A stretch of DNA of 61,908 nucleotides from Alphaproteobacteria bacterium UBA4588. GTDB lineage: Bacteria > Pseudomonadota > Alphaproteobacteria > Puniceispirillales > Puniceispirillaceae. The stretch covers positions 24,892 to 86,799 of the forward strand of contig DGJU01000046.1 in assembly GCA_002387605.1 (NCBI GenBank). Direction: 5' to 3'. The notes below the pieces were generated by a model that saw only the letters and a program-made list of their open reading frames with translations, had not been told where the DNA came from and made no database searches. How positions within the stretch are numbered: position 1 is the stretch's first letter; every line of letters starts with the position of its first letter. Both the position numbers and the translations under genes were made by a program. Below, piece by piece: positions 34,357 through 43,814 of this stretch.

Positions 34357-37300
34357 TTAGGCCTGACCCATAACAGGGTCACGCATTTCTTCGGCGGTTT
34401 GCAGATCAACAGAAACAAGGCGGCTGATTCCCTTTTGTTCCATGGTTACGCCAAAAAGCCTATCCATGCGTGCCATCGTCATTCGGTGATGCGTGACAAC
34501 AAGGAAACGTGTTTGGGTCCGCTGGGCAATATCGCGCAGTAAATCGCAGAAACGCGCAACATTACTGTCATCCAGCGGTGCATCAACCTCATCTAGAATA
34601 CAGATAGGGGCTGGGTTGGTTAAGAAAACAGCAAAGATGATTGCCAACGCTGTCAGGGCTTGCTCGCCTCCGGATAGCAGAGAGAGGGACTGCATTTTTT
34701 TGCCAGGAGGGCTTGCCAGAATTTCAATACCAGCAAGTAAGGGGTCATCAGACTCTGTCAGCCGTAATTCTGCGTGACCGCCGCCAAATAATGTTTTGAA
34801 GAGTTCAGTGAAATATTTATTCACATCATTGAAGCTTGCAAGTAATCGTGTACGACCTTCCTTATTGAGAGTCGCGATAGCACTGCGCAGCTTGGCAACG
34901 GCCTCAATAAGGTCATCTTTTTCGGTCTGCATTTCTGTAACGCGGCTATCAATCTCTGCCATTTCAATTTCAGCACGCAGATTAACAGGTCCAATCTGGT
35001 CCCGCTCATTATGCAGGCGCGTCACCCGTGCCTCTAGCGTATCAATTGGCTCTTCAGACGCGCCTTCTTTAAGGCCAGCTATCTCATCAAGCTGGGCAGG
35101 CGCGCAGTTAAGTTTCTCAGCAATCCGGTCTCTGATGACTTCAAGGTCAGCCTCGCATTTCTCGCGTGCGCCCTCTGCACGAATGCCAGTTTCCCTGGCA
35201 GTGCTAAGCAGGCGTTCGGACTCGCGCTGGCTTGTGGTAAGTGTTTGCGTTTTTTCCTCAGCACTTCGCAAAGCATCTGCTTTTTCCTGCCGTGATATTT
35301 CTGCTGCCTCTTGCAGTGTTGTCACTTTATCCTGCTCACCCTTAATCAGAGCAGGGCGCTGGCTTAAGGTATCCATTTCCTGCTGAGCAGCAGTGCGGCG
35401 CGCGGTCATCTCAGAGCGTCGTTGAGCGGTTTGCGATAGGCGGGTCTGCCAGTCTTGCTGTTGGCGCGCTATATCTATCTTGCGGGCTGTTGCGGTATGA
35501 ATGGCTTGTGCGAGCTCGGCTTCGCTGGAGGCAGCACTATCAAGTGCGCCCCTGCAGGCGCGCGCAGTATTTTCACAATCTTCAAGCTGTTGGTCTAATG
35601 CTGATATATCATCATCAGTTTGCACCTCACCCATCAGCGCGGTGCGATCCTGCAAGGCATCGCTGCGGATTTGCTGCAAATCGACTTCGCGGGTGCGGGC
35701 ATTTTGCAGGGCTGCAACAGCCTGTTCAGCGCGGCGTCTGGCATCTGTCTCTTCATTTTGCAGACGCTTAACAGCCTCAAGAAGGCTGGCGCGCTCGCCC
35801 CGTGTCTCACGGCAGAGATCTTCACTGCTTTGCAAGGCATTTTCTGTTGTGGTACGAGTTGCTGTTGTTGTGCCAAGTTCTTCGGTAAGCTCTTGGACGC
35901 GCTGACGTTGGCGAATGCGTTCTGCATCAGACGCTGCCTGAGCTGTTTTTACCAGACCATCCCAGCGCCATAATGTGCCATCGCGGCTAACAAGAGCCTG
36001 CCCGGGGGCAAGCTGATTTTGTAGGCTGGCCCCGTCATGATCATCAACAACTGCAACCCCGCTAATGGCACGAAGCAATGTCTCATTGCCGCTCACAAAT
36101 TGAGATAGGGGTGTGCCGACCTTAGGAGCTGTCATTTGTGATGCGGTAAATCCATCACGCCAGAACCCTTTATCGGAGGGTGTGTATGACAAGGAAAGCT
36201 CGCCTGCAAAACAGAGCGATAGCGCAAGTTCCATCCTGTCCGAAACCGCTACTAAGTCAGACATGGGCGTGCCTATCTGGCTGTCTGATTCAGACAAAAG
36301 ATAACTCAACGCATCTAGCTCTGCTGTGAGGCGGGTGACAATCGCATCAGCATCTCTGAAGCGGGTAAGGTCTTCCTCACGGGCAATATCTGCTGCATTA
36401 AGGGCGGCCTCACAAGCATCAAAGGCTGTGTTGGCATCGCGGGCAGCACGTTCAGCATCATCCCGGCGTTCACTGGCTTCATAGCCTTCGGTCTCTCGCT
36501 GGCTGATATTCAGGCCGGCGAGGTCTGTCTCAGTTCGGGCAATCCGCTCTGCTAGCTGGGTGTCTTGTGCGCGTCTGCTCTCGCGGGCGGCCTGAACAGC
36601 AAGCCGTTTTGCTCGCAAAGTAGCGGCCGCAGTATCTGCTGCCGCACTTTTACTGCGCGCGGCCTCTAACGCCTGACGGGCATCATCAAGTCGCGGGCCG
36701 TTAAGACTAACAGCCTCTTCCTGCGCTTTTAGCTCATCTGCAAGCCCGTCTAGGGCTGTGCTGGCATCGCCATGCAGGGTGTCTTCGCGCACCGCATCGG
36801 CATCGATTTGAGCAAGCTGTGATGTCAGCCGTTGCTGGGTTGATGCTATCTGTGCCAGTTCGCGTTCATAATCGCGCAAGGTAAGGGTAAATTTCTGGAC
36901 TTCTGCTGCCTGTGCCGCTTCGGCGTCTCTTAAGGCGGGAAGGGTAGCGGCGGCTGTTGCAAGCTGGATGGCAATCGCAGCGTTGTTGCGGGTGGCGGTC
37001 TCTATTTCCTGTCGGCAGACAGAATCTCGTTTTTTGGCTTCATCAGATGCCGCGCGCGCAATATACCAGCGGGCCCGCAATAATTGAGCCTCTGCTGTGC
37101 GAATTCTATCTGCAACCGAGCGGTAGCGTGCGGCTTGGCGTGCTTGCTTTGCCAGTTGGGCACGCTGTTCTGATAATTGCTGGATAATATCATCAAGGCG
37201 TTCAAGGTTAGTTTCTGTGCCGCGAAGCTTTAGTTCGGCATCGCGTTTGCGCTGGTGCAATCCTTTGATATTGGCAGCCTCTTCAATCAGACTGCGTCTG

Positions 37301-37776
37301 TCTTCGGGTTTTGCTCCGACAATTGCGCCGATTCGCCCTTGTGAGACAATGCCAGCTGAGCGGGCGCCAGACGCTGTGTCAGCAAACAGAAGCTGAACAT
37401 CTTTGGCACGGGCAGGCCGCCCATTAATCAGATAGCTGGACCCTTTGCCGCGTTGAACTTTACGAATAATTTCAAGTTCGTCGGCATTGTTGAAGTCTGC
37501 CGGCGCTGTTCTGTTGCTGTTATCAAGTTTTAGCAATATTTCTGCAAGATTACGCGCTGGCCTATTTTCGGTGCCGGCAAAAATAATATCATCCATTTCC
37601 GTGCCACGCATCTGGCGGGCAGAACTTTCCCCCATGATCCAGCGCATCGCTTCGACAATATTAGATTTCCCACACCCATTCGGTCCGACAATACCCGTCA
37701 GACCGGGATCGATGTCTATTTCCACCTTTTCGGCGAAGGATTTAAATCCTGCCATTGTCAGGTTGCGGAAAATCAT
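34357..37776 (-). CDS. smc: Chromosome segregation SMC protein
   Basis: Condensin ATPase that organises and segregates the chromosome. The 1139-aa protein has the full SMC plan: N-terminal Walker A GPNGCGKSN at 31-39, two long alanine/glutamine/arginine-rich coiled coils, a hinge region around residues 480-630, and a C-terminal head with signature LSLLSGGEQALTAL and Walker B ICILDEVDAPLDD. It lies between dsbA-like and atpI on the same strand, as in several Alphaproteobacteria. The ATG at 37776 is clear. Confidence 0.97.
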   Translation of the reverse strand: MIFRNLTMAGFKSFAEKVEIDIDPGLTGIVGPNGCGKSNIVEAMRWIMGESSARQMRGTEMDDIIFAGTENRPARNLAEILLKLDNSNRTAPADFNNADELEIIRKVQRGKGSSYLINGRPARAKDVQLLFADTASGARSAGIVSQGRIGAIVGAKPEDRRSLIEEAANIKGLHQRKRDAELKLRGTETNLERLDDIIQQLSEQRAQLAKQARQAARYRSVADRIRTAEAQLLRARWYIARAASDEAKKRDSVCRQEIETATRNNAAIAIQLATAAATLPALRDAEAAQAAEVQKFTLTLRDYERELAQIASTQQRLTSQLAQIDADAVREDTLHGDASTALDGLADELKAQEEAVSLNGPRLDDARQALEAARSKSAAADTAAATLRAKRLAVQAARESRRAQDTQLAERIARTETDLAGLNISQRETEGYEASERRDDAERAARDANTAFDACEAALNAADIAREEDLTRFRDADAIVTRLTAELDALSYLLSESDSQIGTPMSDLVAVSDRMELALSLCFAGELSLSYTPSDKGFWRDGFTASQMTAPKVGTPLSQFVSGNETLLRAISGVAVVDDHDGASLQNQLAPGQALVSRDGTLWRWDGLVKTAQAASDAERIRQRQRVQELTEELGTTTATRTTTENALQSSEDLCRETRGERASLLEAVKRLQNEETDARRRAEQAVAALQNARTREVDLQQIRSDALQDRTALMGEVQTDDDISALDQQLEDCENTARACRGALDSAASSEAELAQAIHTATARKIDIARQQQDWQTRLSQTAQRRSEMTARRTAAQQEMDTLSQRPALIKGEQDKVTTLQEAAEISRQEKADALRSAEEKTQTLTTSQRESERLLSTARETGIRAEGAREKCEADLEVIRDRIAEKLNCAPAQLDEIAGLKEGASEEPIDTLEARVTRLHNERDQIGPVNLRAEIEMAEIDSRVTEMQTEKDDLIEAVAKLRSAIATLNKEGRTRLLASFNDVNKYFTELFKTLFGGGHAELRLTESDDPLLAGIEILASPPGKKMQSLSLLSGGEQALTALAIIFAVFLTNPAPICILDEVDAPLDDSNVARFCDLLRDIAQRTQTRFLVVTHHRMTMARMDRLFGVTMEQKGISRLVSVDLQTAEEMRDPVMGQA

Positions 37777-37849
37777 TACAGCGGGTCCTTAAACATTAAC
37801 CGTGCCCGTGCCTTACAGCATTCGAACAGCCTTTGCCTAGCATGGTAGA

Positions 37850-38509
37850 TTATAATCCTGCCTTATTCACTTCAGCCAGAAACGAATCATAATCAAGAGC
37901 GCCGCTGAAACTTGTATCATCATTCACAACAAAGCTTGGCGTAGAACTTATTTTGAAATCACTGACAGCTTGCTGACGAATATCAACCAAAGCCTCTAGA
38001 AATGGTCTGTCGCTCATAATCATATCGAAATCAGAGGCTGAAATACCGGCAAGACGTGCATAGTTTTTGAGGCTGGCGATAGGATCGTCCGCGCCAATCC
38101 AGTTTTTTTGCTGACCAAGAAGCGTGCTGACCATTCTGAAATAGCTTTTTTCTGGCAAGGCGCGACATAAGGCATGCGCCCGCAAGGCAAGACCATCAAG
38201 CGGGAACGGCCGAAGCTCAAAACGAATACGGCCTGTATCGACCAGCTCAGCAATAACACGGGGGTAGGTCTTTTCATGAAATTTAGCGCAATGACCACAG
38301 GTCATAGAAAAATATTCTGCGATGGTAATGCCGGCATCATCTGAACCAATGACCCGCGGCGCGCGCGCCTGTTCAGGTGACAGAATAATGCTGGCGGCCT
38401 GTGCGCCAAATGGCACCGCATAGCTTGCCGCCAGTGAGGCAGCGCCTGCCAGAACAGTGCGGCGTGGAAGAGATTTAATACCAGTAAAGTGAGTGGGCTT
38501 AACAGACAT
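37850..38509 (-). CDS. DsbA-family thiol-disulfide oxidoreductase, likely Tat-exported
   Basis: Thioredoxin-fold protein with the active site C71-G-H-C74 in MTCGHCAKFH and the cis-proline segment STPSFVVND. The N terminus carries a twin arginine (PRRTVL, R16-R17) before a hydrophobic stretch, indicating Tat export to the periplasm. Length is 219 aa. ATG 38509 has GAGG eight bases upstream, which decides it over the GTG at 38512. A homologue at this position beside smc and a DUF721 gene is common in Alphaproteobacteria. A disulfide introduction or isomerase role is inferred. Confidence 0.88.
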   Translation of the reverse strand: MSVKPTHFTGIKSLPRRTVLAGAASLAASYAVPFGAQAASIILSPEQARAPRVIGSDDAGITIAEYFSMTCGHCAKFHEKTYPRVIAELVDTGRIRFELRPFPLDGLALRAHALCRALPEKSYFRMVSTLLGQQKNWIGADDPIASLKNYARLAGISASDFDMIMSDRPFLEALVDIRQQAVSDFKISSTPSFVVNDDTSFSGALDYDSFLAEVNKAGL

Positions 38510-38635
38510 CACATATTCCTCAGATTTAAGGCAGACAAGCCAGAAGACCCATCTATCACATTGTGCTATTCAATAGCATTAGAAATTTCATTATCGCAAA
38601 GCAGACAGGTACTTTTCAAGAGACTTTTTTAGGGC

Positions 38636-39151
38636 TTATTTTCGCAGCGCCTTTCCCAGCTTAATAAGCGAGGCGCGAACAGCAGGACTTTGTATCTTGG
38701 TCGTCATATTATCTAGTCTGTCAGGCGCAAATACAGCCTCCTGATCTGCGTGTGATAATTCATCAGACAGCGCAGGCCCGCCTACACCGCGCCCCTTTGT
38801 AAGCCGCGTTTCTGCCAAGTCCTGACGAACTTTGATTCGGGCAACAGCCTGATAGCCATAACGGGCATTGATAGCTTCGCATAAGAGGGCTGACTGGGAA
38901 ATAGCTTCTGGGCCGCGGCCACTTCGAATTGAGAGCGTTAAGGTTGCCTTTGCTGTTGTTCCGCGCGGGAAGGTGAGGTCAACAGGCAGCGACCAGTCAG
39001 CTGCTGGTCCGGCTATCTGAGGCCAGTGCAGGATAATTTTCGAGAGTGAAAAGCCGCGCTTCCGAAGAGCCGGGCTTATCAATTTGTCAGATAATGACGA
39101 TAATTTGCGCAAAGAACGACCGCGTTTTAACGGCGTTTTAACTCTGGTCAT
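38636..39151 (-). CDS. DUF721 (DciA-related) protein
   Basis: Member of the DUF721 family, which includes DciA, the ancestral loader of the DnaB replicative helicase. The domain spans roughly residues 20-110, with HWPQIAGPAADWSLPVDL and the SQSALLCEAINARYGY helix. The C-terminal tail is polar and poorly conserved. ATG 39151 with GGAGA eight bases upstream is preferred over GTG 39166 (171 aa). It is divergent from mutY. Function as a helicase loader is inferred from the family only. Confidence 0.75.
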   Translation of the reverse strand: MTRVKTPLKRGRSLRKLSSLSDKLISPALRKRGFSLSKIILHWPQIAGPAADWSLPVDLTFPRGTTAKATLTLSIRSGRGPEAISQSALLCEAINARYGYQAVARIKVRQDLAETRLTKGRGVGGPALSDELSHADQEAVFAPDRLDNMTTKIQSPAVRASLIKLGKALRK

Positions 39152-39269
39152 GTGCGGTATCTCCACATTTTCCCATGATAGCTCGGCTTAATTCACTTTA
39201 CCCGCCTTACATTTCCTATAAATAAAGGAAACATCACAAACAGTCTATGCCGCTAGCTAAGGAAGCCTT

Positions 39270-40373
39270 ATGGCACTATCATCGCAGCACAAAAAGAGCC
39301 TGGCAAAGACAGCAGAGAGCAGAATTCTGCCTCTGGCTGCGTCGGCGCCCTTGCTATCAGATAATTTGTTTCGATGGTATGCCGATAAAGGGCGGCATCT
39401 TGCGTGGCGCGCCCGCTGGCCGGAACTCACGCCAGCCTATCATGTGTTTCTGTCTGAATTAATGCTACAGCAGACAGTTGTTGCAACTGTGGTGCCGTAT
39501 TTTCTCCGATTTTGTAAACGCTGGCCTGACATTCATGCTCTGGCACGCGCACCGCTGGATGATGTGCTCATCGAATGGGCAGGGCTTGGCTATTATGCGC
39601 GCGCCCGCAATCTGCATAAAGCAGCACAGCTTATTTCCAGCGAATATGATGGCATCTTTCCAGATGATTATGAGACATTACAGACACTGCCGGGGATAGG
39701 GCCTTATACTGCCGGCGCTATTGCTGCGATTGCGTTTGATAAACCTGCTATCGTTATTGATGGTAATATTGAGCGGGTGCTGATGCGTCTGATGGGCTTG
39801 AAGGTGCAAGTAGCAGAGGTAAAGTCGGTTTTGCGAACTGCCTATGCGCAGATTATTCCTACAACAAATCGGTCTGATTTTCCGCAAGCCTTGATGGATA
39901 TTGGGGCCTCTATCTGCCTGCCTAAAAACCCGCGATGTGCTGATTGTCCGCTGAAAGCACAGTGCCGGGCTGATAAGGACGGGATGGCAGCTGATATTCC
40001 GGTAAAGCCTGTAAAGATAGCAAAGCCGGTTAGAACTGGGGCTGTTTATATTCTAACAGCACCGGATGGCCTTGTGATGATGTATCGCCGCCCCCAGCGC
40101 GGGCTTTTGGGGGGGATGTTGTCTTTTCCGTCTGCAGGCTGGGATAAATCAGCTTTAGCAGCGCCCCAGATAGAGGGTCTTGAGGATATTGTCTGGCAGA
40201 AAAGCCAGAGGGTTATCCGCCATGTTTTTACTCATTTTACAGCAGAAATGAGCGTCTATTCTGCTGCAGCGCAGCCTTCATTTATGCCGCCTGAACCTTA
40301 TGACTGGCACCGGCCTATTGCTGATGACTGGCCACGATTAATGGCGAAATGCTTTCTTGATATCAGCTCTTAA
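39270..40373 (+). CDS. mutY: A/G-specific adenine DNA glycosylase MutY
   Basis: Removes adenine mispaired with 8-oxoguanine. The catalytic glutamate is E63 in SELMLQQT. The helix-hairpin-helix LPGIGPYTAGAIAAIAF is followed by the catalytic aspartate in VIDGNIERV. Four cysteines (CLPKNPRCADCPLKAQC) bind 4Fe-4S. A NUDIX-like C-terminal domain reads the oxoG strand. Length is 367 aa. Convergent with purH, three bases apart. Confidence 0.95.
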   Translation: MALSSQHKKSLAKTAESRILPLAASAPLLSDNLFRWYADKGRHLAWRARWPELTPAYHVFLSELMLQQTVVATVVPYFLRFCKRWPDIHALARAPLDDVLIEWAGLGYYARARNLHKAAQLISSEYDGIFPDDYETLQTLPGIGPYTAGAIAAIAFDKPAIVIDGNIERVLMRLMGLKVQVAEVKSVLRTAYAQIIPTTNRSDFPQALMDIGASICLPKNPRCADCPLKAQCRADKDGMAADIPVKPVKIAKPVRTGAVYILTAPDGLVMMYRRPQRGLLGGMLSFPSAGWDKSALAAPQIEGLEDIVWQKSQRVIRHVFTHFTAEMSVYSAAAQPSFMPPEPYDWHRPIADDWPRLMAKCFLDISS

Positions 40374-40376
40374 GGC

Positions 40377-41972
40377 TTAGTGATTAAAGTGACGTTGTCC
40401 TGTAAAGCCCATCACGATACCTGCCTCATCTGCCGCAGCAATAACTTCCTCATCCCGCATCGAGCCACCTGGCTGAATAACCGCCCGCGCGCCGGCATCA
40501 ATGGCAGTCAGCAAGCCATCAGCAAACGGAAAGAACGCATCAGAGGCAACAACTGAGCCAATTGTGCGCGGGGCATCCCAGCCATGATGAGCTGCCATAT
40601 CAGCTGCTTTTTGCGCTGCAATCCGGCAGGAATCCACCCGGCTCATCTGGCCAGCGCCAATGCCAGCTGAAATGCCGTCTTTTACATAGACGATGGCATT
40701 TGATTTTACATGTTTGGCAATTTTCCATGCCATCATCATATCATCAACTTGGGCAGCACTTGGCTGTGCTTTGGTCACAATTTTCATCTCATCAGCGGTA
40801 AAGCCTTTGGTGTCGGCATCCTGCACAAGATAACCGCCCAGAATGGATTTTACAGCTACAGCCGGTGTTTCCGGGTTCGGCATACTGCCTGTTAAGAGCA
40901 GTCGTAGATTCTGTTTTTTTGCTAAAATTTCTATAGCTTCATCCGTAGCTTCAGGTGCAATCACGACTTCAGTAAAGAGCGCGGCAATTTCACGTGCGAC
41001 ATCAGCATCAAGTATCCGGTTGCAGGCAATAATACCGCCAAAGGCACTGACGGGGTCTGCTGCCAGCGCATCATGCCATGCCCCAACAAGCGAGCTATTG
41101 CTGGCAACACCGCAGGGGTTTGCATGTTTAATAATTGCAATTGTCGGCGCATCAAATTCTGCAACGAGTTTCAGTGCAGCATCTGTATCATTGATATTAT
41201 TATAGGAAAGAGGCTTTCCTTGGCGTTGAGTTGCGCTCACAACCGACGGGCCATTCTGTCCGCTTTGGTAGATAGCAGCTGATTGATGCGGGTTTTCGCC
41301 ATACCGTAAGACAGCATTTCTGCTCCCTGTCAGCATAAGGTTTGGCGCAAACATAGTTGTGCCAGCATCGGTTGTCTGAGCTGTCAGCCAGTCGGTTATC
41401 ATTTTATCATAGGCAGATGTTCGCGCAAAAGCCTTAGCCGCATATCGGCGCCGCATTTCAGCGCTGACAGTTCCGCCAGCATCCAATGCATCTGCAATTT
41501 CATCATAATCAGACGGGTCTGTAACAACTGTCACAAAAGGATGGTTCTTGGCAGCCGCGCGTATCATTGCCGGACCACCAATATCAATATTTTCAACGGC
41601 TGTTTCGAAATCAGCCCCGCGCGCAATTGTGTCAGCAAACGGATAGAGATTAACCACAAGCATATCAATTTCACCAATGCCATGCTCTTCAAGCGCGGCA
41701 AGATGCTCTGGCTTGTCACGCCGAGCTAGCACACCGCCATGAATGGCAGGATGTAATGTTTTTACCCGCCCATCCATAATCTCAGGAAAGCCTGTTACCT
41801 CGGAGACGTCGGTTACATCGCACCCAGCATCACGCAAAAGACGGGCCGTTCCGCCTGTCGAGAGGAGCCTGATGCCTGCCATGCTGAGACGCTTGGCAAA
41901 AGGTTCAATTCCGGTTTTGTCGGAAACAGAAATCAGAGCTGTTTTAATCTGGCGCGGGCCGACATCAAACAT
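40377..41972 (-). CDS. purH: Bifunctional AICAR transformylase/IMP cyclohydrolase PurH
   Basis: Final two steps of purine synthesis, using 10-formyl-THF. The N-terminal MGS-like cyclohydrolase domain (STGGTARLLRDAG, GGVLARRDK) and the C-terminal transformylase (AIIKHANPCGVA with the catalytic Lys-His) are complete in 531 aa. AGGAG upstream supports ATG 41972. The order rsmB-heparinase-purH on one strand is an alphaproteobacterial arrangement. Confidence 0.96.
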   Translation of the reverse strand: MFDVGPRQIKTALISVSDKTGIEPFAKRLSMAGIRLLSTGGTARLLRDAGCDVTDVSEVTGFPEIMDGRVKTLHPAIHGGVLARRDKPEHLAALEEHGIGEIDMLVVNLYPFADTIARGADFETAVENIDIGGPAMIRAAAKNHPFVTVVTDPSDYDEIADALDAGGTVSAEMRRRYAAKAFARTSAYDKMITDWLTAQTTDAGTTMFAPNLMLTGSRNAVLRYGENPHQSAAIYQSGQNGPSVVSATQRQGKPLSYNNINDTDAALKLVAEFDAPTIAIIKHANPCGVASNSSLVGAWHDALAADPVSAFGGIIACNRILDADVAREIAALFTEVVIAPEATDEAIEILAKKQNLRLLLTGSMPNPETPAVAVKSILGGYLVQDADTKGFTADEMKIVTKAQPSAAQVDDMMMAWKIAKHVKSNAIVYVKDGISAGIGAGQMSRVDSCRIAAQKAADMAAHHGWDAPRTIGSVVASDAFFPFADGLLTAIDAGARAVIQPGGSMRDEEVIAAADEAGIVMGFTGQRHFNH

Positions 41973-42149
41973 TGATAAAGAACTCCTTAGTGAATAGGTT
42001 TATTTATCCCCCGATCAGGCAGCGTGGGGTCAGGTAGTGTGGTGTAGACCATCATGCTATAGCGCTGACAGGGATAAGGTATGGCAGGTTATGGACCAAA
42101 ACAGGCTTAGATAACAAGCTGTGAATTTGCCGCAGTTAGATTGCCTCAG

Positions 42150-43751
42150 TTAGATTTTCAGGCTTCGCTGGAATGCCCAGTTAACAACAAGACTTCCCAC
42201 CGTCTGGATTTGGTCAGCAGTGCTTCGCAAAACGATTTGCTGGCAGCTCATGCGCCGGCCCTCATTAATATAAAGTGAGGTATCAAGGCTTACCCGCCCA
42301 CCTTTGGATTTAAACACCCATCCAGCGTTCTGACCACGAATTTTCAGCAATATATGACCGCCCCTTATCATGGCAGCACTAACCCCGGGGTGGAGATGAA
42401 ATCTGATGATTGCTTCTGATGGAATTTCACCCGGAGCGTTTGTATAGGTAAGCTTGTCCTGTCCCCGCAGATTACCGCCGCCCATCGCAAGGAATAGCTG
42501 CCGGCTATGCAACAGCCCGTGCGAGCGCTCATATCCCCCATGAGTAAGACTTATCAGGCTGCCACCTGTTGCTGGGCCAACATCGCAGTCTATCACGCGT
42601 GCAAAACGATTTTTTGACGCCGCCTCATTATCAAGCCCGTCAAGTGTTAATGCAGAATGGGCTGCGGTCTGGCGCAGGACAGCATTCAGGCGCATATCAG
42701 AGCTCGTCTGTCCGGAATTAACAATCAGCATATGACTGCCAACTGAAAATTCAAAAGCAGAGGTGCTTGCACAGATGTTGGTCTCGGCATTATGGCTGCT
42801 GCCAGTATCACAGATAAGAGTATTGCGGCCTGACGAAAGCCGGCTAAAGCCTGTTTCCGGTGCGTGCTGGATGGAGCGGGTCCGCCCACTTACCCGGCTC
42901 AGAACTTGATTAATATCATCAACTGAACTGCTGCCTGCCAGATTAAACTGGGCAAACTGACCATTGCCGTGACGCCAGATTTTAGCAATGGCGGCCATCT
43001 GGGGAATGATTTCATCAAACACAGGAAAGTCTATCTGCCCGACATGTGCCAATGCCATCCGGCATTCAAGGATAATTCGCATTACCTCAAGATGCTGTTC
43101 AGGCTGCCGGCTTTTATGTCCGCCATCCTGATAAAGTTGGAACTTTATTTTCGGTACAATCAGATTGCATAAAGCTTCGACATCGCGCGCGCTTTTATAT
43201 AAAACAGCTTGTGCAATGATAAGCCCGCGCAACGCAGAAAGCTGGGCAATGCCTGTTGGCATCCGCTGCCAGTCAAGCGCAAGACAGCGTGCCTGAAGAG
43301 CCAGTGAGGCGGCAAATGCTGTCTGAAAACTCTCATCAGCAGAATCACCAAACCAACCATAGCAAAAGAGTAAGGCCGATAGCCGCTTGCCAATAATGTC
43401 GGGCCGCCAGCTTACCGCCGACCAAGACCGGTTCTGGGCCATCCAGTGGGTAAGGTGCGTGCGCACAAGTCCGCGACCAGTGCCGCCGCCCGCCTCGCGC
43501 ACATCACGAACCCACTCAAAGGTATGATAGTCAGGGTTGTTAGTATTATCAGTGCTGGGGTGCTGGGAGACCTGTTTGCTATTTTTCTCAGCGCCACGCC
43601 ATGGGTCTGATAATGTAACTAAGGGGAGAACAGGATTTTCGCCACGTAACTGCCATGTGAAAAGCCGCGATTTGCGGAACAGCTTTTCTAACTTGGTTAG
43701 CTCCCAGCGGAAGGAGATGGGATCATGCTCTAACAAGGCGTGTGGCAACAT
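42150..43751 (-). CDS. Heparinase II/III-family protein
   Basis: The 533-aa protein belongs to the heparinase II/III-like group found between rsmB and purH across Alphaproteobacteria. The N-terminal half is alpha-helical (toroid-like). The C-terminal half holds the beta-sandwich segments FHLHPGVSAAMIRGG and SVGSHMLIVNSGQT. There is no obvious signal peptide, so a true secreted polysaccharide lyase is doubtful. The conserved neighbourhood hints at a housekeeping envelope role, but the function is unknown. The DNA just before its start is a perfect 16-bp tandem duplication, and its stop lies in a 10-bp direct repeat. Confidence 0.8.
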   Translation of the reverse strand: MLPHALLEHDPISFRWELTKLEKLFRKSRLFTWQLRGENPVLPLVTLSDPWRGAEKNSKQVSQHPSTDNTNNPDYHTFEWVRDVREAGGGTGRGLVRTHLTHWMAQNRSWSAVSWRPDIIGKRLSALLFCYGWFGDSADESFQTAFAASLALQARCLALDWQRMPTGIAQLSALRGLIIAQAVLYKSARDVEALCNLIVPKIKFQLYQDGGHKSRQPEQHLEVMRIILECRMALAHVGQIDFPVFDEIIPQMAAIAKIWRHGNGQFAQFNLAGSSSVDDINQVLSRVSGRTRSIQHAPETGFSRLSSGRNTLICDTGSSHNAETNICASTSAFEFSVGSHMLIVNSGQTSSDMRLNAVLRQTAAHSALTLDGLDNEAASKNRFARVIDCDVGPATGGSLISLTHGGYERSHGLLHSRQLFLAMGGGNLRGQDKLTYTNAPGEIPSEAIIRFHLHPGVSAAMIRGGHILLKIRGQNAGWVFKSKGGRVSLDTSLYINEGRRMSCQQIVLRSTADQIQTVGSLVVNWAFQRSLKI

Positions 43752-43752
43752 T

Positions 43753-43784
43753 AAATTCCACTCTGATGAAATTCCACTCTGATG
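43753..43784. repeat. 16-bp perfect tandem duplication covering the RBS of the heparinase-like gene
   Basis: Units 43753-43768 and 43769-43784 are identical. On the minus strand each unit contains GTGGAATTT, so a GGA-type ribosome-binding sequence appears twice. The proximal copy sits directly before ATG 43751. Probably a replication-slippage duplication. Confidence 0.85.
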
Positions 43785-43814
43785 AAGAATTCGGCAATAC
43801 CAGAACTGCGGCTA

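Noticed and set aside
34796..35386. 196-codon open frame on the plus strand inside smc
   Set aside because: Antisense to the SMC coiled coil; serine/arginine-rich mirror of alanine/glutamate-rich codons, no domain seen.
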